DNA of 64,000 nucleotides from contig JAMCZQ010000001.1 of NCBI GenBank assembly GCA_023485295.1, forward strand, positions 53,936-117,935. Reading direction: 5' to 3'. The notes beneath the pieces are model-generated. The model did not search any database, was not told where the DNA came from, and saw only the letters and a program-made list of their open reading frames with translations. This document shows positions 16,172 to 24,172 of this stretch, piece by piece (the stretch's first letter is position 1; each line of letters opens with the position of its first letter). The position numbers and the translations under genes are program-made. This DNA comes from Candidatus Marsarchaeota archaeon (GTDB lineage Archaea; Micrarchaeota; Micrarchaeia; Micrarchaeales; Micrarchaeaceae).

Positions 16172-17599
16172 TTACCTTATGCTGTCAGTAGGATGTGCCT
16201 TCGTAAGCAGCGGCTCCATTTTCACCTTATCGCGCCTTACATATATCACTGCAAGAGATATTATTATCCATGCGGGAATCATTACCAGCACTGCCTCAAG
16301 CGGTCCGGTGAGTCCCTGCAGCGAATAGTATATCGCCACAGCCATTATAATCGAGCCAAGTGTCGGAGCCACAATGTGGCTCACTATGTTCATGTGCTTC
16401 AGCCTGTGCATCATTATTGGCAGCGATTCGTTTGTGGCTATGTGGTATATCAGGGTGAATATCGTTATTGCGGTTCCCCATATTACAAACGAGTCAAACA
16501 GGCCGTTCGACTCGCCGTATAATGCCACAAGTGGAACCATAGTCACGATGACGCCTATTACAACGACCGCAAATACGGCAAAAACCGACATGTATGGGCT
16601 GCCATATTTTGGATGCACTTTTGTAAGGGATTTTGGAAGAAGCCCGTCCCTTGACAAGGCAAATATCGTCCTGGCTGCGCTGTTTCCGAACAGCACAGGG
16701 GACATTAGCTGGGCTATCTCAACTATCGCGAACGCTATTAGCGTCAACGCTATCCCGAAGTAGGCCTTCGTAAGGTAAAGCCCAGGTGCGAAGAACTGCA
16801 ATGCCGTCCCAAGGTTGGGGCCCGAAGCAGCTTCGAGTGCATACACTACGAAAGTATCAAAAGCAACCATTATGAGCAATGCGGTTACTATTGCCTTCTT
16901 CAGCGTATGCTTGGGGAGCTTGGCCTCTTCTCCGAATGACACTATCGAGCCGTAGCCGCCATATGCCAGGAATGCGCCTACTACCATAGCCAGGAAGAAC
17001 CCGTAAAGACCATTGGTAGAGTTTCCTATGTTGAAGTACTGCGCTCCGTTGTACGGAGCCTTGACTATTAGGGCTATTGCCAGAAGCAGGAAGAACGCTA
17101 TCTGTATTATTCCGAATATAAGGGCGAGCTTCTGGCTCACTTTTATTGAGAAGAATCCTACGAGCAGGTATATTATTGGGGTTATGAATGCTATAAGAAG
17201 TACGGCAATCAACGGCAGCGAATAGCCGGTAAGAGTCACGAGCCCGGTCCAGAGGAACCATCCCACTATTATGCTGGCAGCTATCATGTCTCCTATTACC
17301 CAGAAGAGCTGGTAGAGCCCCATGCTTTTTGAAAGGTATTTGTTGTGGACGCTGGATTCAACGTATTTGTAGTAGCCTCCTGCGTTCGAAACCTTGGAAC
17401 TGAATATGTATATTGCTATTATCGCAAGGAAAAGCGTAGCCCCGCCTATCAAGAAAGCAAGCGGCGCTGTTTTACCCGCATATGTCATTGCCGTAACGCC
17501 TGTAACCGCGAACGCACCCGCAGGAAATATTACGCTAACTGCGTAAAATACAAGACCCCAGAAACCAAGAGAACCCGACTTAAGCTTCATGCCTGCCAT
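16172..17599 (-). CDS. APC-superfamily amino acid permease
   Basis: A 475-residue multi-pass membrane protein of the APC (amino acid-polyamine-organocation) type. About 12 hydrophobic segments are present. The first bears the unwound-helix Gly-rich pattern near the N-terminus (VSVIFPAGAFAVTG). A conserved cytoplasmic loop (SRDGLLPKSLTKVHPKYGSPY) matches the family, and the C-terminus is short and charged. Such carriers import amino acids, often with protons, which suits an acidic habitat. It heads an operon with an aminotransferase and an epimerase, so the imported compound is probably catabolised or racemised by them. A TATA box and strong ribosome site precede it. Confidence 0.85.
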   Translation of the reverse strand: MAGMKLKSGSLGFWGLVFYAVSVIFPAGAFAVTGVTAMTYAGKTAPLAFLIGGATLFLAIIAIYIFSSKVSNAGGYYKYVESSVHNKYLSKSMGLYQLFWVIGDMIAASIIVGWFLWTGLVTLTGYSLPLIAVLLIAFITPIIYLLVGFFSIKVSQKLALIFGIIQIAFFLLLAIALIVKAPYNGAQYFNIGNSTNGLYGFFLAMVVGAFLAYGGYGSIVSFGEEAKLPKHTLKKAIVTALLIMVAFDTFVVYALEAASGPNLGTALQFFAPGLYLTKAYFGIALTLIAFAIVEIAQLMSPVLFGNSAARTIFALSRDGLLPKSLTKVHPKYGSPYMSVFAVFAVVVIGVIVTMVPLVALYGESNGLFDSFVIWGTAITIFTLIYHIATNESLPIMMHRLKHMNIVSHIVAPTLGSIIMAVAIYYSLQGLTGPLEAVLVMIPAWIIISLAVIYVRRDKVKMEPLLTKAHPTDSIR

Positions 17600-17605
17600 T
17601 TTAAA

Positions 17606-17648
17606 ACCCTCTCATTTTATTCCACTATTCAATACTAACATATAAATA
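17606..17648 (-). promoter_or_regulatory. Promoter and ribosome site of the permease operon
   Basis: On the minus strand the TATA-like CTATTTATAT is at 17641-17648 and would start transcription near 17618. AGAGGGT (17606-17612) then lies 6 nt before the ATG at 17599. This is one of the few genes in the window with both a good TATA box and a strong Shine-Dalgarno match. Confidence 0.55.
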
Positions 17649-17740
17649 GGTTATTTTGATTTTGATAGGGAAACTCGCAAGTTTATTCTATGGCTTTTAG
17701 TTTTATTGCCATCCTGATTATTATTTGAAGAGCTTTGAAG

Positions 17741-18850
17741 TCAAGACTCGAAAAAGGCCGAAGCTTCCCTGGGCAACTGCAAGCTTCTGGCCGATGAGGC
17801 AGGCCTTGGTATGCTTCCTTGTAACACTTCCTCTCCCAAAAATTTCTTCAGAGAGGCCAGTGCTTTTGCGCTCCTGGAAAAGAACACCAGGCTAGGCCCT
17901 GTATCTGCGCTCATGAACACGCGATTATCAGTTTCCTTGAAATCCATGAATTTCTTGATCCTTTGCAGGCTCCTGTCATTATGCACGAACATTCCTCCTG
18001 ACATTAGTACTGCATCTAGCCTGAACGTGTCCCTCTCAGCTGCTTCCAGCAGCTGATCTATGCCAGAGAATTCAACCTCGTCGAGAAATCTAGAAAATTT
18101 GCCAAATACCCAATGCTTGTAAAAATCGGATTTCTTTGCGGCGTCGTGTGCGCCTATCGTTTCTATTTTTGATTTCTCAGGAATTGCAAAAAAGTTAATA
18201 TTATTTTGCTTTTCATTCAGCCGCTCTGCATAGCATTGGCTGCTTTTTATGCCTGGATAAGACAGCCACATCGAAACGCCCCCTGAAGAAGACCTTGTGC
18301 CTGAACCCGAAACCAGCCTTGCATACATAGAAACAAGCCTCCTGTCTTTTGAAGCTTCTTCTCCGTAAACGCATTTTACCAGAGCTTCTGAAGCTGCCGA
18401 TGCAACAGAAGCCGACTCTCCGAGCCCCTTGGCATCCTTATACCTTTTCTTCCTTGCTATGTAGAACCTGAACGAGCCGCTTATTCTGTTTTCCTTCTTG
18501 AAAAAGCCCAGGGCCTTTTCCATCCTTTTTGTGTACTTGTCGCTTGAAATTCCGTCAAGCACCACCTCATCCTTGCCGCTGCGCAGATACTGGCAGAAAG
18601 CCTCTGCCATGCTGAAATCTGTGGTGAGCGATATCGATGGATTATACGCTATGTTCATGCTGCTATCGTAATAGCCAAGGAATTTTTCTATGCCAATTAT
18701 CGGATATCCTGTGCCGTTTGTTATCCTGCCTTCTTCCAAGCCCTTTTCGTGCTTTTTGACCTCTTTGAACATGCCCTTTTTGTCAAGCTTGGAATGCACC
18801 TCCCTGCCGAGCTGCGAGAGCTTCAGGATATCAGATTTTGTCATTTCCAT
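17741..18850 (-). CDS. Diphosphomevalonate-decarboxylase-like protein, probable bisphosphomevalonate decarboxylase
   Basis: This 369-residue GHMP-fold protein keeps the decarboxylase signature. GIEKFLGYYD aligns with the KYWGK motif and retains Lys. The ATP loop is GLGESASVASA. SGSGTRSSSGG carries the Arg of the SGSACRS motif, and ADTGPSLVF carries the Asp of DAGPN. The Lys-Asp-Arg set is what decarboxylases use to drive phosphorylation and loss of CO2. It overlaps the upstream kinase gene by 20 nt and is the third gene of a run with a mevalonate-3-kinase-like and a P-loop kinase gene. By analogy with Thermoplasma, the likely substrate is mevalonate 3,5-bisphosphate and the product isopentenyl phosphate. 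Phosphomevalonate or diphosphomevalonate decarboxylase is the alternative. Confidence 0.75.
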   Translation of the reverse strand: MEMTKSDILKLSQLGREVHSKLDKKGMFKEVKKHEKGLEEGRITNGTGYPIIGIEKFLGYYDSSMNIAYNPSISLTTDFSMAEAFCQYLRSGKDEVVLDGISSDKYTKRMEKALGFFKKENRISGSFRFYIARKKRYKDAKGLGESASVASAASEALVKCVYGEEASKDRRLVSMYARLVSGSGTRSSSGGVSMWLSYPGIKSSQCYAERLNEKQNNINFFAIPEKSKIETIGAHDAAKKSDFYKHWVFGKFSRFLDEVEFSGIDQLLEAAERDTFRLDAVLMSGGMFVHNDRSLQRIKKFMDFKETDNRVFMSADTGPSLVFFSRSAKALASLKKFLGEEVLQGSIPRPASSARSLQLPREASAFFES

Positions 18851-19457
18851 AGAATCTCCCCACAGAATCTATTATCTTTTTTGCGGTTTCTTGAAAATCA
18901 AGATTGTCGAATGTGTCTATGCCTTTTTCCCTTGCTAAATCAGTTGAATATTCCATTATTGCGCCATAGACATCAAGCTGTGCAGAAAGCCTCTGCCCCG
19001 GGGAATTGAAATGGGTGTACAGCTGTCGCTCGTTCAGCCTCTTTGTATGCGTAGCAAAATCCGAAATGTAGATGTACGCCGCACAGACCCCCTTCTGCTT
19101 TATGGTTTCGGCCAATGGCCCGTTGAAGTACAGGGATTCTATTATGAGGTTTTCGCCATTTTTCACTGCCCTTTCTATTGCAGCATTTATTCCGCCGCAT
19201 ATGTAATCAGATTGCTTGAGATAGCCTTTTATGATATTTTCATTGCTCTTTTCTCCGAACTTTCTCCATGCTTCGTATACGCTAACTGAAAGTATATCGC
19301 GTGCGTCCTCATCCTTTACCAACGGCCTTACAAACTCCCTCAGGTAATCGGTAGAAAGCATTATGTCTATGCCAAATTCCCTAGCCAGCATTCCGGATAT
19401 GCTGGTTTTCCCAACCCCTGGAACTCCGCCTATGAATATTATTTTATTTCTCTGCAC
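18831..19457 (-). CDS. P-loop kinase, probable mevalonate-3-phosphate 5-kinase
   Basis: The 208-residue protein begins with a Walker A loop, GGVPGVGKTS (10-19). It then has STDYLREFVRP and ENLIIESLYFNG, as in 2-phosphoglycerate kinase-like and other small P-loop kinases; YIYISDFATHTKRLNERQL would contribute lid residues. From memory, the mevalonate-3-phosphate 5-kinase of Thermoplasma acidophilum belongs to this group, and its position between the two GHMP-family genes supports the same role: adding the second phosphate to mevalonate 3-phosphate. It starts with GTG at 19457, 19 nt behind the upstream stop, and overlaps the next gene by 20 nt. By sequence alone it could be another small-molecule kinase; the gene order carries the assignment. 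Confidence 0.7.
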   Translation of the reverse strand: MQRNKIIFIGGVPGVGKTSISGMLAREFGIDIMLSTDYLREFVRPLVKDEDARDILSVSVYEAWRKFGEKSNENIIKGYLKQSDYICGGINAAIERAVKNGENLIIESLYFNGPLAETIKQKGVCAAYIYISDFATHTKRLNERQLYTHFNSPGQRLSAQLDVYGAIMEYSTDLAREKGIDTFDNLDFQETAKKIIDSVGRFYGNDKI

Positions 19458-19476
19458 GGGACCACAACTTGATTTT

Positions 19477-20460
19477 TCAGCTTTTAGATTTTATCCTTGC
19501 GGCTGGAGCTACCTTATACTCGATCGGCTTTTGGCCCCTTTCTTTTAATGCCTCAAGCACTTTATCGCCATAAGGCTCCCATGAGAAGGCGTTTATTATT
19601 TTTCCGCCTCCAGCAGTCCAATATACCGGAAGGCCTGACGCCCTTATCTCTTCCACGTCTATAACTGCATTCATCATTTCCTTTTTCCTTGCCCTTGCGC
19701 CGGAACTCTCTATTAGATAATGCGCGTTTGAGCAGTTGTCTTCAGCATTTGAAAATACCATGTTCCAGTCCTTTCTCAAAAGTCCAAGCTTTATTTTTGC
19801 TTCCCATTGCGGCAGCATCTTCAGCCTGTATTCGTAGAATGGGTTGCTTCTGGTGAGCTGGAAAATCTCAGCGGCGGAAAGCCTGGAGTCATATTCAAAA
19901 CCCATGGCAAATATCCTTATGTCCTTCAAATCTTCTTCGGAGGCAAGCTGCTTTCCATACGGTGCTCCTGGGCCTTCCACAACAAGTGTATTCAGCCCTC
20001 CATATACCGCCCTTATTGCAGATTCGGATATCGAGTTTGCAAGCATCGCTATCTGCCCTGTCTGGAGTTTTGCATTAAAGAGTTCGTTGAGCCCTTTTAC
20101 GTAAGCTGCGGCCCCTGCATCGCTGCTCCCTGAAAACACCTTGTAATTATTCGATTCCGCAGATACCCCGTAACTTTTGCCAGTCTCCCTTATAAAGAAT
20201 TCCAACACTTCATTCATCGAAGCAAGGCGCTCCTCAGGCAGTTTCTCGCCGTTGAGAAGAAATCTGTCTATTTTCCCAGATTCAGTGAGCGTAATTTCAG
20301 TCTCAACTCTGGTCTCGTTGTTCTTGTCCGTTACAGAAAGGCCCATCGAGTTATGCAAAGGCAGCCTGTTGTCCCTGGAACTTGATACGAATATTATAGG
20401 AATTGTTGGGTAGGCTTCAGCCACCACAGTGTTATAGTCTGTTTTTTCTACTGCCTCCAT
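19477..20460 (-). CDS. GHMP-family protein, probable mevalonate 3-kinase
   Basis: This 327-residue protein aligns along its length with diphosphomevalonate decarboxylases but lacks their catalytic set. The KYWGK region reads IPIIFVSSSRDN (Lys lost), and the DAGP motif is replaced by YWTAGGGKI (Asp replaced by Thr). The ATP-binding SGSSDAGAAAYVKGL and the flanking helices are kept. This is the pattern known for mevalonate 3-kinase, which phosphorylates the 3-OH of mevalonate without decarboxylation. It is the first gene of a three-gene run, with AGGT 9 nt before the ATG. The length is close to that of the Thermoplasma enzyme as I recall it. An inactive decarboxylase paralogue is the alternative. 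Confidence 0.75.
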   Translation of the reverse strand: MEAVEKTDYNTVVAEAYPTIPIIFVSSSRDNRLPLHNSMGLSVTDKNNETRVETEITLTESGKIDRFLLNGEKLPEERLASMNEVLEFFIRETGKSYGVSAESNNYKVFSGSSDAGAAAYVKGLNELFNAKLQTGQIAMLANSISESAIRAVYGGLNTLVVEGPGAPYGKQLASEEDLKDIRIFAMGFEYDSRLSAAEIFQLTRSNPFYEYRLKMLPQWEAKIKLGLLRKDWNMVFSNAEDNCSNAHYLIESSGARARKKEMMNAVIDVEEIRASGLPVYWTAGGGKIINAFSWEPYGDKVLEALKERGQKPIEYKVAPAARIKSKS

Positions 20461-20669
20461 TTTAAGACCTTTTTACATTTAACTGCAGACCTTATAGTTC
20501 ATTGCAGCAATGAAAGCTGCAATAGGTCAATCCTCAGACCGCTTATTGTTTGAATATAGGTTATTTAAAGATAACAATAGCTATTGACAAAAGACGAATG
20601 CAAGGATAGCATTCCGGGATTCAGGTTTGGGCGGGGCATTGACGCAATCAGTAGGATCGGCATGCGTTG

Positions 20670-21659
20670 CTAATGCTCTTTTATGGTTATTGAAACGCCG
20701 TCTTCATCAGCCCTTATCTTGGCTGTGCCGCCTATCGGGAACGTTGCAATAGGCGTTGTGTGCCCAAAGTCTGCATTGCTTATGATTGGTATGCCATCAA
20801 GCTCTTTCTTGGTCTTTATTATTTTCCTTAAGAGAGCATCGCTCATTTGGGTTTTGAGCTGGAACCTCCCTATTACTATGCCTTTTACGCCTTCAAACCC
20901 TGGCTGATGTATTACGGACTGCAAGTCCCTTGCAAAGTTTGCCGGAGTGGTTTCATCGTCGTCCTCCAGAAATAATATTGAATCTTTAAGGTTTGGCATG
21001 TACTCGGTCCCTTGCAGCAGATTGAAGGTGCAGAGGTTGCCTCCTAGCACGGTGCCTTCAGCAGAGCCGGAATTTATGGCCCTGCAACCCTCATTCCTAA
21101 GGAATTTCCTGTTCTCTTGGTCCTTATACCATGAGTCGTCGCTCCATTCCTTTGATTGGACGATATCATATGGCTCTTTTGACATCAGGCATTTTTTGAA
21201 ATATTCGATTGTATATTCGTTTCCCTTCAGCATGCCGAAAGTGGAGAAGTGTGGACCGTAGTAAGTAACTAGCCCTGCTTTTGCAAATATTGAATTGTTT
21301 AGTATTGTTGCATCGGAAAAGCCGCACAATGGCTTTGGATTTTTTCTTATAAGACCAAAATCTATGTAGCTAAGCATTTCATTGCTGTTGAAGCCCCCTA
21401 TTACAGTAAGTATTCCCTCTATATTCTTGCTGGAAAAAGCCCATTCCAAATCTTCGATCCTTGATTTTACCGAAGATGAAGAAAATTCGTCGATTTCTGC
21501 TGCATGCTTGGCTATTTCGACCTCAAGGCCAAGCCTTCTAAGGCTATTGATGGCGTATTGCTGCGTTTCGCTGCTTATCAGGGACAGGCTCCTTGAAGGA
21601 GCTATAACTGCTATCTTATCCCCTGGCTCAAGCTTTTTTGGGATTGTCACAATAGGCAC
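20670..21659 (-). CDS. S66-family LD-carboxypeptidase (MccF/LdcA-like)
   Basis: The 329-residue protein is a complete S66 serine peptidase. The nucleophile Ser115 is in CGFSDAT, Glu232 in LFLEDDDE and His300 in NADFGHTTP; the N-terminal PGDKIAVIAPS motif is also typical. S66 enzymes cut the bond before a terminal D-amino acid in murein peptides (LdcA) or cleave microcin C-type compounds for self-immunity (MccF). An archaeon without murein would use it to process imported peptides or to resist peptide-nucleotide antibiotics. It starts with a GTG (21659) and has a TATA box at the right spacing for a leaderless mRNA. It appears to be monocistronic. Confidence 0.85.
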   Translation of the reverse strand: MPIVTIPKKLEPGDKIAVIAPSRSLSLISSETQQYAINSLRRLGLEVEIAKHAAEIDEFSSSSVKSRIEDLEWAFSSKNIEGILTVIGGFNSNEMLSYIDFGLIRKNPKPLCGFSDATILNNSIFAKAGLVTYYGPHFSTFGMLKGNEYTIEYFKKCLMSKEPYDIVQSKEWSDDSWYKDQENRKFLRNEGCRAINSGSAEGTVLGGNLCTFNLLQGTEYMPNLKDSILFLEDDDETTPANFARDLQSVIHQPGFEGVKGIVIGRFQLKTQMSDALLRKIIKTKKELDGIPIISNADFGHTTPIATFPIGGTAKIRADEDGVSITIKEH

Positions 21660-21680
21660 CGCTATATCTATGCATTAAGC

Positions 21681-21690
21681 TATATTTATC
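21681..21690 (-). promoter_or_regulatory. TATA box for leaderless S66 peptidase mRNA
   Basis: GATAAATATA on the minus strand is centred 26-27 nt upstream of the GTG at 21659, so transcription should begin at or next to the start codon. No Shine-Dalgarno sequence precedes the GTG, which fits leaderless translation. Confidence 0.5.
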
Positions 21691-21758
21691 GCTTTCGTAC
21701 AGATGTTGCCAATAGCATAAAAACCAAAAATAGGAGAATAGGATGAAAAAGAGAACGA

Positions 21759-22097
21759 TTAATCGTTCTCCGCAAATATCTCTTCTGCGAGCTCTTCCTT
21801 TGCGTCCTCGTACTCCTTGTTCGCTATTATGTCGCTGGCGCTGTCGCTCTTTACAAGCGCATACTTTATGCTTCCCTGCGACATCATGTAAGAGCCGGGG
21901 CACATTACGCCTTCCTTTACTGCTATTACGTCAGGAGCTTCCCTCAGGACCATGGACATCGTAGCCTCCTTGCTGCCGTATCCAGGGTTCTCGTTCTCGA
22001 CTATGCTCTTATCCTCGTCATTGTAGAGCACTATGAGCTCTGCCTGGTCCAATGGAACAAGCATCTTTTCCTTATTGCAAGGTATTGCCACTTTCAT
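21759..22097 (-). CDS. Small NifX/NafY-like (RNase H-fold) protein
   Basis: The 112-residue protein begins MKVAIPCNKEK, a typical first strand of the dinitrogenase iron-molybdenum cofactor (NifX/NifB C-terminal) fold. It continues with a second strand, an ENPGYGS turn and a helix-strand unit (REAPDVIAVKEGVMCPG), then an acidic C-terminal helix. Members bind metal-sulfur precursors or have unknown roles in non-diazotrophs. The similarity is to architecture rather than an exact motif, so the call is tentative. The ATG at 22097 is preferred to a GTG at 22106; a TATA-like CTTATAAATGG lies about 27 nt upstream. No nitrogenase gene is near. Confidence 0.45.
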   Translation of the reverse strand: MKVAIPCNKEKMLVPLDQAELIVLYNDEDKSIVENENPGYGSKEATMSMVLREAPDVIAVKEGVMCPGSYMMSQGSIKYALVKSDSASDIIANKEYEDAKEELAEEIFAEND

Positions 22098-22167
22098 GCA
22101 TATCACACTCGTTTATCCATTTATAAGATATTTAATATGCTTGGTAGTATGCATTGACATTTGTAAA

Positions 22168-23355
22168 TTATCTGCGGTTTTTTCCCTTGGATTCGGTGTT
22201 TACTGCCATTTTAGGGATGCCATCCCTCAAAAGCGTTTTAAGCTCCGAGGCGCGCTCACTTGTGAAATAGTCAATAGGAAAATCCGCGGCGTAGATCAAG
22301 AATTCCGCATCCCTAAATCCACTTACCTTAGGTACGTTTCGGCTTACGAAGTTCTTCTTTTCCTCATCCGAGCGCCAGCTTATTAGGTTTAGCACATTCG
22401 GAAGCATTTCAGCTACTGGAATATTACCGTCGTCGTCTAGGACGAGGCCAAGATATTTTTTTGCCATTTCTTTCAATGCGCATTGCACCTCCGCATCTTT
22501 CAGGTATTTTTTGTACTTTTCCCTGACCACATAACTTCCGTTTATTTCCACTGTCGAAAGATATTCCTCTTCGTCCCGGTAGTAGTTCCACGGTTCGTTA
22601 TTCGCCGTTATGTGGCGCTCTAGCTCGAATAGGATTATCGGAAGCGCGAGTTTTGACGCATTGACAAAGTCCAGTTTTGGTTCTGCCTTCTCGAAAGCAG
22701 CAATGTAGCCAGATGAAACCCATTTGTAGCCGCTAACTCTACGACTGCCTTCAAATACCTCTCCAGTGCTTGAAAGGTCCAGATAAACGCGAAAGTAGCT
22801 GGAAAAATTCCGCATACTGTTTATGTAACTCTGTGAAAGAGGCGGCTCATAGTCCATAATTTCCCAAAAAGCCCTTGTTGTTATTTTTGCGAGAAGGTCT
22901 TCATTAATCACGTCGCGGAGTTTGCCTTCGTAGTGCATTTGCAGGACGGTAAAGAACGGGTGTGAGTAACCTGGAGCCGAAAAACCGTTTTTCTTGTATC
23001 TGTCTGCCCTAGCAGCAGTTTCGATCACGAGCTTTTTTGCAGTCTGCATTTCTTCAGTTGAAAAAAGGTATTCAAGATCCTCCTCCCTATCTAGGGCATG
23101 CCAGAAGCAGCCTTCTTCCACAAGGTTGCGGTATAAGCTCAATTCAGGGTGCTTCATGGTTTCCGAGGAGTAGATTAAATAGGATGCTTTTTCTCTAGTT
23201 CCGAATTTCCTGCCTTCCGACAGTGCACGGCGTTCAGCGCTTGCGTACGTTTCGTCGCCGCTTTTAAGCTGCGACCACAGATCGTCCACGAGCTTCGAAT
23301 ACTTAACGCTCATCTTCGATATCTCAAGCTCGTAATCGATATCTGTAAACGCCAT
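22168..23355 (-). CDS. Unknown 395-residue soluble protein
   Basis: I do not recognise this protein. It is mostly helical, with many Glu, Lys, Tyr and Trp residues, no signal peptide and no membrane segment. Possible landmarks are EEGCFWHALDREEDLEYLF (80-100), GYSHPFFTVLQMHYEGKL (about 148-165) and WNYYRDEEEYLSTVEINGSY (about 265-285). No nucleotide-binding loop, zinc cluster or nuclease motif stands out. A TATA box (GTTATAAATATAAG, centred near 23391) gives a short leader, and GTGGT before the ATG may act as ribosome site. It is not overlapped by neighbours, and full-length coding is clear, so it is a real gene of unknown role. Confidence 0.7.
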   Translation of the reverse strand: MAFTDIDYELEISKMSVKYSKLVDDLWSQLKSGDETYASAERRALSEGRKFGTREKASYLIYSSETMKHPELSLYRNLVEEGCFWHALDREEDLEYLFSTEEMQTAKKLVIETAARADRYKKNGFSAPGYSHPFFTVLQMHYEGKLRDVINEDLLAKITTRAFWEIMDYEPPLSQSYINSMRNFSSYFRVYLDLSSTGEVFEGSRRVSGYKWVSSGYIAAFEKAEPKLDFVNASKLALPIILFELERHITANNEPWNYYRDEEEYLSTVEINGSYVVREKYKKYLKDAEVQCALKEMAKKYLGLVLDDDGNIPVAEMLPNVLNLISWRSDEEKKNFVSRNVPKVSGFRDAEFLIYAADFPIDYFTSERASELKTLLRDGIPKMAVNTESKGKNRR

Positions 23356-23424
23356 CTAAACCACGTTTCGGCTATGTCTTGTTCTTATATTTATAACGTT
23401 CGGCATGTGGACATACCGAAATCA

Positions 23425-24066
23425 TCAGCCTTTTCCCTCCACCATGCCAGTGCTCCTGAAGCCCCTTCCGCCCCTGGAACTTTGCTGTGCTGTGGATCCT
23501 AAAGCTTTCTTGTACCCGTGCTTGTAAGCGGCATGCACCATTATGGCGGCTATCAACGCGGCCAATAGCACTATCATGAGGCCATTGCCCTGGCTTCTCC
23601 TGCCTGTGCGCCTTATCACGCTTAGGGATTCCCTGAAAGAAGTAACGTATATGTAGATATCAAAAGCGATTGCAAAAGAATTGTAAAGTGCTATGAGTAT
23701 GCTCCACACACTCCTGCGCTTGGCCGCTATTATTATAGACTGTATTGTTATTATGAAGCCGAATCCTATTATCAGAATTCCAAGGAATATGAAGTCAAAG
23801 CTCAGGACGAATTCCAGGGTTGAGAGCGATATGTAAGCCAGATAATAAGCTATGAAGCCTATGACTATTGCCATCACGTATGTCGCGCCAACGAGCCCCA
23901 GGCCAACCGCAGCATAAGCGGATACCTTCCTGAACTTTGAAGGATCCCCGTTTTTCTTCATCATTCCCAGGCTGTAGCCCCCGGCATAGGCATCCCACAT
24001 TGATATCAGGAAGTCGAAAGCTATGATTATTATCGTTATTATTAAGCCCAATCCCAAGCAAATCAT
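23425..24066 (-). CDS. Multi-pass membrane protein of unknown function
   Basis: The 213-residue protein has five or six hydrophobic segments: near 2-24, 50-78, 84-112, 118-142 (weaker) and 165-184. It ends in a polar Gly/Arg/Ser-rich tail (SSRGGRGFRSTG). There is no signal that identifies a transporter class. The tail is likely cytoplasmic and basic. The ATG at 24066 is chosen over a TTG one codon earlier. It lies between the unknown 395-residue gene and the divergent pirin gene, with no obvious operon partner. Confidence 0.65.
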   Translation of the reverse strand: MICLGLGLIITIIIIAFDFLISMWDAYAGGYSLGMMKKNGDPSKFRKVSAYAAVGLGLVGATYVMAIVIGFIAYYLAYISLSTLEFVLSFDFIFLGILIIGFGFIITIQSIIIAAKRRSVWSILIALYNSFAIAFDIYIYVTSFRESLSVIRRTGRRSQGNGLMIVLLAALIAAIMVHAAYKHGYKKALGSTAQQSSRGGRGFRSTGMVEGKG

Positions 24067-24172
24067 CAAAGCGTCAATCTTATACTGTAGATTTTGAGCC
24101 TAAAGAATATTAGCGTTACCGCAACTCTTCACTTTTTGCTTGCGGATTTTGTAAACGTATAAAAACGATTTT

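Noticed and set aside
20461..20669. Possible tRNA or small RNA in the spacer before the mevalonate genes
   Set aside because: There are short hairpins but no cloverleaf, no CCA context and no T-loop consensus.
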